The notes beneath the pieces are model-generated. The model did not search any database and was not told the DNA's origin. It saw only the letters and a program-made list of their open reading frames with translations. Source: Litoreibacter arenae DSM 19593 (lineage in GTDB: Bacteria; Pseudomonadota; Alphaproteobacteria; Rhodobacterales; Rhodobacteraceae). From it: DNA of 64,000 nt. Both the position numbers and the translations under genes were made by a program. Positions within the stretch are counted from its first letter, which is position 1, and the number at the start of each line of letters is the position of its first letter. The stretch covers positions 186,001 through 250,000 of the forward strand of contig NZ_KE557310.1 in NCBI RefSeq assembly GCF_000442275.2, read 5' to 3'. This document shows, piece after piece, positions 54,145 to 62,970 of the stretch.

Positions 54145-55031
54145 TTATTCCTGTCACCACCGCCGTGATCGCCCTGATCTGGCTGTGGAGCAGTGGCGGC
54201 TTTGACAGCGTCGCCGCATGGGCTGCGGGGGAGCAACGCGACTTCCAAAACCAGATTGCCCGCAGTTTGCGAGCGCTGCGACGCGGCGATTCCGGGGCAT
54301 TGGCGCTGCTGATGACACTGTGTTTCGCTTACGGCTTCTTCCACGCGGTCGGCCCCGGCCATGGCAAGGTGCTGATCGGCGGCTACGGGCTGGGCCGTCA
54401 GGTACCATGGTTGCGGCTATCTGTGATCTCGTTGATCTCAAGCCTTGGTCAGGCGCTCACCGCTATCGGCTTGGTCTATGCCGGTGTGCTGATATTCAGC
54501 TTTAGCCGAGGTCAACTGATTGGCGCGGCAGAGGACTATATGGCCCCTGTAAGCTACGCCGCCATCGGGGCGATTGGCATGTGGTTGTCAGTGCGGGCGT
54601 TGCGAAAGTTCGCGAAACTTCACCACACCAAGCATGACGACCACACGCACCATGATCATGGCACCTGTTCGGAATGCGGGCACAAACACGGGCCGAGCAT
54701 CTCTGACGTGCAGCAAGCGACCTCCCTCCGTGACGCTTTGATACTGATTGCAGGCATCGCAGTACGCCCCTGCACAGGTGCGCTTTTCGTGCTGGTTATC
54801 ACTTGGCAAATGGGCATCGCGATGGCCGGCATTGCCGGAGCTTTTGCAATGGCGTTGGGCACCGCAATCGTGACCATTAGCGTCGGGATTGCGGCGGTGA
54901 CGATGCGGTCAGGCATGTTGGCATCTTTCTCGTCATCCAGATTTGCCACGCACTTTGTCCCCTTGATCGAACTTGCTGCTGGACTACTGGTATTTACGAT
55001 TGCTGCTGGGTTGCTGCTCCGCGCATTGTGA
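54129..55031 (+). CDS. NicO-family nickel/cobalt transporter
   Basis: A 300-residue membrane protein with about six hydrophobic segments. FFHAVGPGHGKVLIGGYGLG carries the H-x4-GHGK-like motif typical of NicO/RcnA proteins. A cytosolic loop at about residues 160-185 is His-rich (HHTKHDDHTHHDHGT plus CSECGHKHG) and suits metal binding. ASLRDALILIAGIAVRPCTGALF follows. It overlaps DUF1007 by 16 bp. Direction (uptake or efflux) is not certain; DUF1007 pairing favours uptake. Confidence 0.9.
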   Translation: MPRLVVIPVTTAVIALIWLWSSGGFDSVAAWAAGEQRDFQNQIARSLRALRRGDSGALALLMTLCFAYGFFHAVGPGHGKVLIGGYGLGRQVPWLRLSVISLISSLGQALTAIGLVYAGVLIFSFSRGQLIGAAEDYMAPVSYAAIGAIGMWLSVRALRKFAKLHHTKHDDHTHHDHGTCSECGHKHGPSISDVQQATSLRDALILIAGIAVRPCTGALFVLVITWQMGIAMAGIAGAFAMALGTAIVTISVGIAAVTMRSGMLASFSSSRFATHFVPLIELAAGLLVFTIAAGLLLRAL

Positions 55032-55155
55032 GGGCCGCGCGTGGACCCCCAAAAAGTGCAACAGACATTCTCTTGGTTTAGGCTTACTTTGATCCCGAAG
55101 CTCTGCCACACGCATTATACCAATGATTTTGCGAACCAGAGCATTTGGAGTGAAC

Positions 55156-55716
55156 ATGAACCGAACCTTACTTTTGACCGGGGCAAGCCGGGGCATCGGT
55201 CACGCAACCGTCAAGGTTTTCCAAGCAGCGGGATGGCGTGTTTTGACGGTGTCTCGCTCTGCCTTCGATACGCGCTGCCCTTGGCACGCGGGCGCCGAGG
55301 ATCATATTCAGGGCGATCTCGCAGACCCCCTTACCCGTGACGAGATGATCGCGCAAATACGGGACCGCTTGGGCGGCGAAGGCCTTCATGCCATCGTCAA
55401 CAATGCCGGAATATCCCCGAAAGGCACGGGCGGTGAGCGCATGGGCGTGGCGAACAGCGACGAACAGCTCTGGCAGCAGGTGATGGCGGTCAACCTCATC
55501 GGGCCTGCGGCGCTCATGCGTGATCTGTTGCCGGAGCTTGAGCGGGGGCAAGGAACAATTGTCAATGTCGGCTCCATCGCGGGATCGCGGGTGCATCCGT
55601 TCGCAGGTGTAGCCTATGCTTGTTCGAAAGCCGCACTGGCTGCCCTTACCCGCGAAGCGGCGACGGAACTTGGACCGAGAGTGACCTGCCCCCCGAGGCT
55701 CTCTCATTCATAAGGG
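55156..55716 (+). pseudogene. Short-chain dehydrogenase gene truncated by an IS element
   Basis: The frame starts NRTLLLTGASRGIGHATVKVF (Rossmann motif TGASRGIG) and reaches the catalytic YACSK (Y-x3-K) and TREAATELGP, about 175 residues. At 55682 the left end of an IS3-family element begins and the frame runs into it, ending after a few foreign residues (RVTCPPRLSHS). The normal C-terminal third (cofactor and substrate loop, GIRVNAVxPG) is lost, so the product is very likely inactive. The start at 55156 is preferred to an upstream codon. Confidence 0.85.
55682..55696 (+). repeat. Left terminal inverted repeat of the IS3 element
   Basis: TGACCTGCCCCCCGA, matching the right end at 56466-56480 with one difference in the first three bases. 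Confidence 0.85.
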
Positions 55717-56412
55717 GAGTTTGCGGATTTGGGTTTCATATTCTTCGTCGTCAGTTTGGGCAAGCGCGTCGGGCGCGGAGCCCTCAAATTGCTCAAGCGC
55801 TCGACGCACGTTAGCAGGTGTTTCATTTCCAAAAGATGAATGCGGCCTGACGTTTTTGCAATCGGATCGCCAGATCGCCAGTTTCCTTCGCGCGTCGTCC
55901 AAGCTGTCGAACAACTCCGCATTCAGCAGCTCATCCCGTAGGCTTCCGTTGAATGACTCGATGAAGGCATTCTGTTGCGGCTTGCCAGGATTGATGTAGT
56001 GCCAGTCAACGTCGTTGTCGTTTGCCCACTTCAGAATGCCCGGCTTGTGAACTCTGTCCCATTATCGCTGACACAGATTTTCACGGCAACAATCATCATT
56101 CACGGTCAGAATGCGGAACTTGCGAGATGCGCCGAACGTGTCGGACAGGAAGTCCAACAACCAACGCTCGCCTGGCCGCAACGCCACCGGCATTGGTGTC
56201 CGGCAGAAGACGCTTCAGCTTGGCGTTCTCAGCCTCCAGCGACTTCAAGCGGTAGGCATCAGACAGTTCATACCGCCGTATTTGGCTTTGAACTTGTAGA
56301 ACGTGCCTTGGCTCAGGCCATGCCTTCGGCAAACCTCGACTGTCGGCATCCCGGCTTCCTGTTCTTTGATCATCCCAATGATCTGCGCTTCCGTGAAACG
56401 GCTCTTTCGCAT
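55708..56412 (-). pseudogene. Frameshifted and internally deleted IS3 transposase genes (orfA/orfB remnants)
   Basis: The 5' part starts at 56412 and reads a complete orfA HTH region (MRKSRFTEAQIIGMIKEQE, EVCRRHGLSQGTFYKFKAKY). A one-base loss near 56280 then shifts the frame to SDAYRLKSLEAENAKLKRLL. After a deletion, fragments of the orfB DDE integrase follow: ERWLLDFLSDTFGASRKFRI (first Asp), a further deletion, [11 protein letters not shown] (second Asp) in another frame, and then [15 protein letters not shown] (Glu) to a normal end at 55708. At least two frameshifts and two deletions make it non-functional. Confidence 0.85.
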
Positions 56413-56465
56413 CTCGTTGCTCCTTCGAAACGTTGAGCAAACTCTACATTAGAACGCGGGAGGTT

Positions 56466-56480
56466 TCGGGGGGCAGGTTA
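56466..56480 (-). repeat. Right terminal inverted repeat of the IS3 element
   Basis: Read on the minus strand, TAACCTGCCCCCCGA. It abuts IS110-derived sequence directly. Confidence 0.85.
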
Positions 56481-56759
56481 CTGGGGCTGACCCCTCTGAA
56501 TTTGTCGAGTGGCGGAAAGGAACGATTTGGACGGATCACAAAAATGGGCGATCGATACATTCGGCGTCTTTTGGTGACTGGGATGACAGCCCGATTGCGA
56601 CAAATGAAAGTGAACCCTGCCCGTGTCGATCCATGGGCAATCGGCCTTCTTGATCGCAAACCTGCTCGATTGGCGACCGTCGCAATTGCAAAAAAGACCG
56701 CTCGGATTATGTGGGCGGTGCTGACCAGGAACGAATGCTACCGGCCTCACACAGTCTAA
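56481..56759 (+). pseudogene. C-terminal remnant of an IS110-family transposase
   Basis: The frame LGLTPLNLSSGGKERFGRI, MGDRYIRRLLVTGMTA, ARLATVAIAKKTARIMWAVL ending YRPHTV is the C-terminal Transposase_20 domain of IS110/IS1111-type elements. The N-terminal DEDD half is absent: upstream lies the IS3 right end instead. So IS3 sits at, or was recombined to, the break point. Confidence 0.85.
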
Positions 56760-57000
56760 GTGAAGGAAAAGGAACACCCGAAACAGCAAGACCCATGAAA
56801 TGATGGCGCACAGTCAGCCCGCCAACCAAGACAACCTGTCGAATGTCCAGGACCTAGCATTTTTCGATAAGCCGTTTTGGACTTGGTCGCGGAAACCATC
56901 AGGGCCAGCGGCAACGAGTGCCGCGCAAATAGGCCGGACACACGTCTGCTTTTGACCAGTGCGAAATCAGTTCAAAAATGTCTTGCTATGCAGGAGCTAT
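56760..57000 (+). mobile_element. 3' non-coding tail of the IS110-family remnant (approximate end)
   Basis: The region after the transposase stop has the character of an IS1111-type right end (GAAGGAAAAGGAACACCCG ... GGCCGGACACACG). No gene is seen from 56760 to 57133; the stretch after about 57000 up to the dnaE2 stop holds no feature that I can support. Confidence 0.5.
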
Positions 57001-57133
57001 CCACACAAGACATTCGCTGCGTTTGCGGGGTTCCTTAACCATGGAAGCGCATAGTGTGGGATAAAGGAGCTTTCGCTGCAAACCTCCCAATACCTACTTT
57101 CAGCAACATGATCGTACCGATCATATTAAGTGA

Positions 57134-60100
57134 TTAGTGAAAATCCCGCGACTTTGGAATGACCCTTACATTGCGCGGGTGCCCTCTGATCCCGACCTGT
57201 CCAGGAATAGGATGCGTAGGATGGTCGCCGCGTGTCGTGATAGCGGCCAGTGCCGTATCGGATAGCCCTGCGAGCCTGTCACTGCGATCTTGTAGATCAT
57301 CTGCGACCACATGGATCACGTGGCCATCGGTTTGTACGCGGCCCTTCACTACCAGTAGCCGAGCAGACATGATCGTTGGGCGGTAGGTTTTGAACATATT
57401 TGGCCAGATCACGAGGTTTGCCACGCCCGTCTCATCCTCAAGAGTGATAAAGCACACCCCCTTGGCACTGCCCGGTTTTTGGCGGACGAGAACCAACCCG
57501 GCGAGAGATACCTTTTGACCATGCCGCATGGATGTAAGCTCTGACGCTGAACGATAGCTCTGCGCGCGCAGGCTGGCTCGAAAGAACGCCATTGGATGCG
57601 CTTTGAGCGAGAGGCGCAGGGTTTGGTAATCTGCCACCACATGCTCGGCCTTGGGCATTTTGGGCAGGTCAACTTTGGGCTCGGTACCTTCTTGTGCGGC
57701 ATCCGCATGAGCGAAGATCGGTAGTCTAGGCGCGTCTTTGATTGCCTGCGATTGCCAGAGCGCCTGCCGTCGGTCTATGCCCATGCTGCGCATTGTATCG
57801 GCCGCCGATAGGCAGCGGACAGCTTTGGCATCCAAAACCGCGCGCTCTTTGAGGTCCGCGAGGTCGACAAACGGGGCATCGCGACGGGCCATGATCCGCT
57901 CTACGGCACTGTCCTGCAGCCCATCGACCAAGCGCATCCCCAACCGCAAGGCGAAGCCATCACCACAAGGCTCCAATGTGCAATCCCAGTCAGAGTAATT
58001 CACATCGACCGGGCGCACCTCAACCCCGTGATCGCGGGCATCGCGCACGATTTGTGCAGGCGCGTAAAACCCCATTGGTTGGGAATTGAGCAAGGCACAC
58101 GCAAACGCCGCCGGGTAATGGCATTTCATCCAGCTTGAGACATAAACCAGCTTGGCAAAACTAGCCGCATGGCTTTCAGGAAAGCCGTATTCGCCAAACC
58201 CTTTGATCTGGTCGAAACAGCGTTGCGCAAAGACCGGATCATAGCCCCGCGCGATCATATTGCCGACCATTTTGGACTGCAGCGTCTCGATTGTGCCACG
58301 AGACCGGAAGGTCGCCATGGCACGACGCAATTCGTTTGATTCCGCCGGCGAAAACTTCGCCGCATCCAGTGCAATCTTCATTGCCTGTTCCTGAAAGATC
58401 GGAACGCCAAGTGTGCGGCTGAGGATGTTCTCAAGCTCATCTTGTGGATGCTCCGGGCCGGGAGTTGGATAATCCACGACTTCTAGCCCTTGCCTGCGAC
58501 GCAGATAGGGATGGACCATATCGCCCTGAATGGGACCGGGGCGGACAATCGCGACCTCGATCACCAGATCATAGAACCGGCGGGGTCGCAGTTTGGGCAG
58601 CATCGCCATCTGCGCGCGGCTTTCGACCTGAAACACGCCAAGACTGTCGCCACGACATAGCATATCATAGGTGGGGCGTTGATCGTCGGGCAGATCATCC
58701 TCGACAGGAACCGTCGCCAATTCCAGCCTTTGGTCATAGTGGGCATCAAGCAGATCAAAGCATTTGGCGATACAAGTCAGCATCCCGAGCGCCAAGATGT
58801 CGACCTTGAAGATACCAAGCGCGTCGATGTCATCCTTGTCCCATTCGATAAAGCTGCGGTCGGGCATGGCGCCGTTACCGATGGGGACCATTTCGGTCAG
58901 TGGGCGTTCGGTCAGTATAAATCCGCCAACATGCTGCGACAAATGGCGGGGCATTCCAATCATTTGTTTGGCCAGTTTCAAAACCATGCGCAGATAGGGG
59001 TCAGACAGGTCCAACCCCGCCTCCTTTGCGCGCTCATCGTCCATCTGGCCTTCAAAGCTGCCCCAGATAGTGCCTGCGAGCTTGCCCGTTACGTCTTCAG
59101 ACAGCCCCATCGCCTTGCCGACTTCACGAATAGCGGAGCGGGGGCGGTAGTGGATCACGGTGGCACAAAGCCCTGCACGGTGGCGGCCGTATTTGCCATA
59201 CATATACTGGATGACCTCTTCGCGGCGTTCATGTTCAAAATCCACGTCGATATCGGGGGGCTCGTCGCGTTCTTCGCTGAAAAAGCGTTCGAATAGGACG
59301 TTATGTTCGTTTGGGTCCACGGATGTGATGCCAAGGCAAAAGCAGACGGCGGAATTGGCCGCTGACCCGCGCCCTTGGCAGAGGATTGGAGGGTCGGCTT
59401 TTTCGCGGGCAAAAAGCACAATGTCATGGATGGTCAGGAAATACCGTGCGATCTTTTTGCTCGCAATCAGAGCGAATTCCTTGCCGATAATCTGCACCAC
59501 ATGATCGGGCACACCGTCTGGGTACCGCTCTGCCGCTCCCGCCCAAGTGAGGCGTTCCAGCTCCTGCATGGGTGTGGAGCCGTCTGGCACGATCTCATGG
59601 GGGTATTCATAGGCCAGGTCGGTCAGCTTGAAGGTGATCTGATCTGCCAAGGCCCGCGTGACTGCAATGGCATGGGGCCAATCGGCAAATAGACGGCACA
59701 TCTCGGCAGGAGGTTTGAGGTGCCGCTCGGCATTTGCCTCTAGCAGAAAACCTGCCTTCGGCACGACAACGCCTTCGCGGATTGCCACCATGACATCCTG
59801 CAAAGGACGGCGATTAGGCGCGTGGTAGAGCACATCATTGGTCGCAAAGATCGACAGGCCATATTGATGCGCCAGACTATCAAGCCGGTTGATCCGCGCC
59901 CGGTCATCCCCGCGATATAGGAACGCCGCCCCAATATAACGCATGTCCGGCAACGCCTTGACCAAGCGCGGCAGACCAGCCGCAAATACGTCCAGATTAT
60001 CGGGAGGCATCACGATCAGATGCAAACCTTTCGCATGGGCGGCCAGCATATCCAATGTCAGATGCGTTTCTCCCTTCTCCTGCCAAGCCCCATCTGCCGT

Positions 60101-60463
60101 TTGCATCTTGCCCTGTGACAGCAACGTAGACAGCCGGGCATAGGCATTGCAATCCTGCGGATAGGCCAGCAATTCGGTGCCGCAGAGCAGAACCAGCCGC
60201 GCTCCTATCAAGGGGCTAACGCAAGCCTTTTCGGCCTCGGTGTGAACACGCACGACCCCAGCCAAGGTATTGCGGTCCGCAATGCCGATCTTGTCATAGC
60301 CAAGCACATTGGCAGTTGATGTCAGGTCAACCGCATCGGACGCGGCACGGAGAAAGGAAAAGCAACTGGCCAGGCCAAACTCGACATATGGGCTGGGCGG
60401 ATGCCAGACAAAGCCGTCATCCTCGCCTAGTGTGCGACGCTTATGTCCCTCCTGCATAGGCAT
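57134..60463 (-). CDS. dnaE2: Error-prone DNA polymerase III alpha-like subunit
   Basis: A 1109-residue C-family polymerase (DnaE2/ImuC). The PHP-like N-terminus (YVEFGLASCFSFLRAASDAVDL) has Cys where DnaE1 has His. The palm region contains PPDIDVDFEHERREEV with the DIDVDF aspartates intact; a helix-hairpin-helix follows, and an OB fold lies near the C-terminus (VSLAGLVLVRQKPGSAKGVCFITLEDETG). It carries out translesion synthesis with ImuA and ImuB. It overlaps imuB by one reading junction (ATGA/TGATG) and is last in the SOS cassette. Confidence 0.96.
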   Translation of the reverse strand: MPMQEGHKRRTLGEDDGFVWHPPSPYVEFGLASCFSFLRAASDAVDLTSTANVLGYDKIGIADRNTLAGVVRVHTEAEKACVSPLIGARLVLLCGTELLAYPQDCNAYARLSTLLSQGKMQTADGAWQEKGETHLTLDMLAAHAKGLHLIVMPPDNLDVFAAGLPRLVKALPDMRYIGAAFLYRGDDRARINRLDSLAHQYGLSIFATNDVLYHAPNRRPLQDVMVAIREGVVVPKAGFLLEANAERHLKPPAEMCRLFADWPHAIAVTRALADQITFKLTDLAYEYPHEIVPDGSTPMQELERLTWAGAAERYPDGVPDHVVQIIGKEFALIASKKIARYFLTIHDIVLFAREKADPPILCQGRGSAANSAVCFCLGITSVDPNEHNVLFERFFSEERDEPPDIDVDFEHERREEVIQYMYGKYGRHRAGLCATVIHYRPRSAIREVGKAMGLSEDVTGKLAGTIWGSFEGQMDDERAKEAGLDLSDPYLRMVLKLAKQMIGMPRHLSQHVGGFILTERPLTEMVPIGNGAMPDRSFIEWDKDDIDALGIFKVDILALGMLTCIAKCFDLLDAHYDQRLELATVPVEDDLPDDQRPTYDMLCRGDSLGVFQVESRAQMAMLPKLRPRRFYDLVIEVAIVRPGPIQGDMVHPYLRRRQGLEVVDYPTPGPEHPQDELENILSRTLGVPIFQEQAMKIALDAAKFSPAESNELRRAMATFRSRGTIETLQSKMVGNMIARGYDPVFAQRCFDQIKGFGEYGFPESHAASFAKLVYVSSWMKCHYPAAFACALLNSQPMGFYAPAQIVRDARDHGVEVRPVDVNYSDWDCTLEPCGDGFALRLGMRLVDGLQDSAVERIMARRDAPFVDLADLKERAVLDAKAVRCLSAADTMRSMGIDRRQALWQSQAIKDAPRLPIFAHADAAQEGTEPKVDLPKMPKAEHVVADYQTLRLSLKAHPMAFFRASLRAQSYRSASELTSMRHGQKVSLAGLVLVRQKPGSAKGVCFITLEDETGVANLVIWPNMFKTYRPTIMSARLLVVKGRVQTDGHVIHVVADDLQDRSDRLAGLSDTALAAITTRGDHPTHPIPGQVGIRGHPRNVRVIPKSRDFH

Positions 60464-62007
60464 CAGGCAAAGAACCCGTGCAGAAACCAGCGCGGGTCAC
60501 CTCCACGCCCATCATGCAGCAGCCCTTCGCGGTAGATCCAGAACCGGCGGCCATCCTCGACCTCGACCTTGTAGTAATCCCGCAACCGTGTGCCGGGCTT
60601 ATCGCGCCACCATTCGGGTGCAATCCGCTCTGGTCCGGCTTGCCTTACCGTCCGATACACAACACGCCGCCACCGGAACTGCGAAGGCGGTCCTTCGGGA
60701 ACGGCGTAGATCACGTGGATTTCCTCGGCGGGTTTGAGGATGCGGATGGGACGTTCGCGGATCGCAACATCGGCTGCCGAAGGCGCACTTGTGAGAGCCG
60801 GGACACGCCCCTCGACCCGTTCGGGTTTATGCGTCTCGGTCCAAGTGGACCATGTCACCTTATCCTGCCCCAGCCGCGCGGTCAGCCGGTCAAGCAATCC
60901 TGCCACATCGGCTTTGGTATCGCGGGTACCATCCAGTCGATCTTGTGTGAGTGAAAGAGGCTCAACACGTAAAGCTTCAAGTGTCAGCAGGTCAAAGCCA
61001 AAACCAGGGTCGATCTTGTCGATTTCACCGTCGAACAAGCGCAGAATATGCGCAGGATCACGGCTTGCCTTGGCAAAATTGACCCCCACAGATCTGCATT
61101 CACTATCAATCCGATAAATTGTCAGATGCAGTTGGCGTGCGCCTTGCTCTGCCTTTGCCAGTTGCGTGCAAAGATCATCCACCAGGCTGTTCAGGTGCGG
61201 GGTCGGGTCAAGGACAGGTTCTGGAAGACGCGCCCGCGCGATAAAATGCATATGATCCGGTGGCGCGTTTAACGGACTGGGAACATGACCCGTCGCCCGG
61301 TCCAGCAGGATCAGCGGATTGCGCTCTGCCGGTAAATGCCCGAACCGCCGCATCAGGGTAATACGGGGCATCTCTGCCAGCGCCCCGATGGTTCGCAGGC
61401 CAAGTCGTGTCAGAAGGCGTGTCGTGTCTGCATCAAGACGCAAGGCCTGCACGGGTAGTGCCGATAGTTGGGCTTCGACGTTCTGGGGATCGCATATCGT
61501 GTATTGCGGAGCATATCGCGCCAATGCCTGCGCGGCCCCTTGGGTCGGGGCAAGTGCAACCTTGGCCGTCAGCCCCTGCATGGCGAAGCGTTGAACGATA
61601 TCGCGCAATATCCTAGCCTCCCCACCAAAGAGATGGGCCGAGCCTGTAATGTCCAGCACCAGCCCATCGGCACCATCCTGCGCGGTCCAGGGGCACCAGC
61701 GCCGGGACCAATGCACCAGCCGATCCATCAAAATCTGATCGCCCTTCAGGTCAGCAACTTCAACATGCAGGTCAGGGTGAACTGCTTGTGCATCGACTAC
61801 ACGATCACCGGGTTTAACGCCCCGGATTTGGGCGGTAGCGTTTACACACTGTACCACCGGGCCGTGAGTTCCGTCACATGACAGAATAACTGGAACATCA
61901 TCCTTTGGTGGAGTGCGGTACTGGCTTATCACTCTTCTCCATCGCTCCATCGTTAGAGCAGGAAGCCAAATGGAGACGATCTGCTGTGTGGCTCGCGTCC
62001 GGGTCAT
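60463..62007 (-). CDS. imuB: Y-family polymerase-like translesion protein ImuB
   Basis: A 514-residue ImuB. It begins RTRATQQIVSIWLPALTMERW and has the Y-family core (MDRLVHWSRRWCPWTAQDGADGLVLDITGSAHLFGGE, LARYAPQYTICD), but, as is known for the family, not the full set of catalytic acidic residues. It links DnaE2 to the sliding clamp. The ATG at 62007 gives a 110-nt overlap with imuA; a start at 61950 would still overlap by 53. The extended overlap suggests translational coupling. Confidence 0.93.
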   Translation of the reverse strand: MTRTRATQQIVSIWLPALTMERWRRVISQYRTPPKDDVPVILSCDGTHGPVVQCVNATAQIRGVKPGDRVVDAQAVHPDLHVEVADLKGDQILMDRLVHWSRRWCPWTAQDGADGLVLDITGSAHLFGGEARILRDIVQRFAMQGLTAKVALAPTQGAAQALARYAPQYTICDPQNVEAQLSALPVQALRLDADTTRLLTRLGLRTIGALAEMPRITLMRRFGHLPAERNPLILLDRATGHVPSPLNAPPDHMHFIARARLPEPVLDPTPHLNSLVDDLCTQLAKAEQGARQLHLTIYRIDSECRSVGVNFAKASRDPAHILRLFDGEIDKIDPGFGFDLLTLEALRVEPLSLTQDRLDGTRDTKADVAGLLDRLTARLGQDKVTWSTWTETHKPERVEGRVPALTSAPSAADVAIRERPIRILKPAEEIHVIYAVPEGPPSQFRWRRVVYRTVRQAGPERIAPEWWRDKPGTRLRDYYKVEVEDGRRFWIYREGLLHDGRGGDPRWFLHGFFA

Positions 62008-62623
62008 ACCACGCCACCCACCGCCCTGGCGCACGTCCACGGGTTCGAAACAGGTCCACATCCCATTGTCCAGGACCCGGCGCGCGCGCGTCGTGTGGGT
62101 GTGGTTTTGATGGCAGGGACGTGATGCGCCAGCGTTCGCGTGCCGCGCTCAACACGCCAGGATCGCCGCTGCGTAACAAAAACACCGGCACGCCAGAGCC
62201 ATCGGCCCGCAGCGCAAGCCGCTTGGTCGCGATAAAATCCAAGGCAGAAGGCGCGCCATGTATTTCGCCTATGACGGCGGATAAGCTTGGACAGGCCGCG
62301 CCTTCCTCCATTGCCCAAAGCACATCGCGGGGGTGGCTCACTCGAACCTGTAGGATCGGCTGACGGATGCCAAAGCCGGCAAGACCCGGCGCATACACAT
62401 GACCATTGTCGCGGCGCGATGCATGATCCTGCACCCAAAGGATTGGATTTGTTGTGTGAGAGAGCTTTGCCGACAAAAACGCGGTCGCAGAAGGATCGGC
62501 AGGCGTTTGGGTCAGTAGATCCGTCAAAGACGGCAAGGCAGATGCATCCCGCTTGCTTTGCGACAATAATGGCCTGCGCCGTGGCAGTTGGATCACCTGC
62601 CCATATGTAGAATCGTTTTCCAT
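61898..62623 (-). CDS. imuA: SOS mutagenesis protein ImuA
   Basis: A 241-residue RecA-like accessory protein. HVYAPGLAGFGIRQPILQVRVSHPRDVLWAMEEG is typical; it binds RecA and the ImuB/DnaE2 complex during SOS-induced mutagenesis. The ATG at 62623 is chosen over one at 62662, because the latter would place the SOS box inside the coding region. It is the first gene of imuA-imuB-dnaE2. Confidence 0.92.
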   Translation of the reverse strand: MENDSTYGQVIQLPRRRPLLSQSKRDASALPSLTDLLTQTPADPSATAFLSAKLSHTTNPILWVQDHASRRDNGHVYAPGLAGFGIRQPILQVRVSHPRDVLWAMEEGAACPSLSAVIGEIHGAPSALDFIATKRLALRADGSGVPVFLLRSGDPGVLSAARERWRITSLPSKPHPHDARAPGPGQWDVDLFRTRGRAPGRWVAWYDPDASHTADRLHLASCSNDGAMEKSDKPVPHSTKG

Positions 62624-62637
62624 GCACAAAGCATAAT

Positions 62638-62652
62638 GTTCACTTTTTGTTC
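62638..62652. promoter_or_regulatory. LexA (SOS) box upstream of imuA
   Basis: GTTC-ACTTTTT-GTTC is a perfect match to the alphaproteobacterial GTTC-N7-GTTC LexA direct repeat, 15-29 bp before the imuA start. It is the expected position for damage-induced control of imuA-imuB-dnaE2. Confidence 0.88.
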
Positions 62653-62799
62653 CGGCTTGCAATTGTTAGTCATCAAGTAATAGCTCTTAACCATACAGCG
62701 AACTCAGTTTAAAATTGGCACACACCAGGTCAGTATGAGGTGTGCATGGAAAAACGCCATTTCGTGCATCCTTATCCCTGCTTTACACTTTGATTTTAA

Positions 62800-62876
62800 T
62801 GGCGATCCCTCGAGGACTCGAACCCCGAACCTGCTGATTAGAAGTCAGCTGCTCTATCCAGTTGAGCTAAGGGACC
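62800..62876 (-). tRNA. tRNA-Arg (anticodon TCT)
   Basis: The minus strand folds as a 77-nt tRNA including an encoded 3' CCA. The acceptor stem pairs GGTCCCT with AGGGATC; the D arm is AGCTCAACTGGATAGAGC; the anticodon arm is CTGACTTCTAATCAG with anticodon TCT; the T arm contains GGTTCGAGTCC. It reads AGA codons. Confidence 0.95.
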
Positions 62877-62947
62877 GCTGCGCGCTTTTTGCGAAAGCCT
62901 GCGACTAAAGGCAAGGGCTTTGCTTCTTTATCACGCTCCGCTAAAGA

Positions 62948-62960
62948 TGAACGTAGTTCA
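62948..62960. promoter_or_regulatory. TetR-type operator in front of the tetR gene
   Basis: TGAAC-GTA-GTTCA, an inverted repeat with the same arms as the three sites in the pspA promoter. It ends 10 bp before the regulator's start codon. Confidence 0.75.
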
Positions 62961-62970
62961 AGGGGGCCGG

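Larger units (their letters stand above)
55682..56480 (-). mobile_element. Decayed IS3-family insertion sequence
   Basis: The ends are inverted repeats: TGACCTGCCCCCCGA at the left and, read inward, TAACCTGCCCCCCGA at the right. Length is 799 bp, against about 1.2 kb for an intact member of this group. It inserted in the SDR gene, with the transposase on the minus strand. No target duplication is seen (GAG left, CTG right), so one flank was deleted or replaced after insertion. Confidence 0.9.

Noticed and set aside
56433-56480. Extension of the IS110 remnant frame leftward across the IS3 right end
   Set aside because: Those codons come from the IS3 inverted repeat region, not from the transposase.
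57109-57123. TGATCG-TAC-CGATCA palindrome just after the dnaE2 stop
   Set aside because: No T run follows on the minus strand, so it is not a standard terminator, and a regulatory role is unlikely at a gene end. It is short enough to be chance.
62947-62970. Earlier ATG for the tetR gene at 62947
   Set aside because: It lies on the operator palindrome and lacks a ribosome-binding site; the ATG at 62971 has AAGGGGG upstream.
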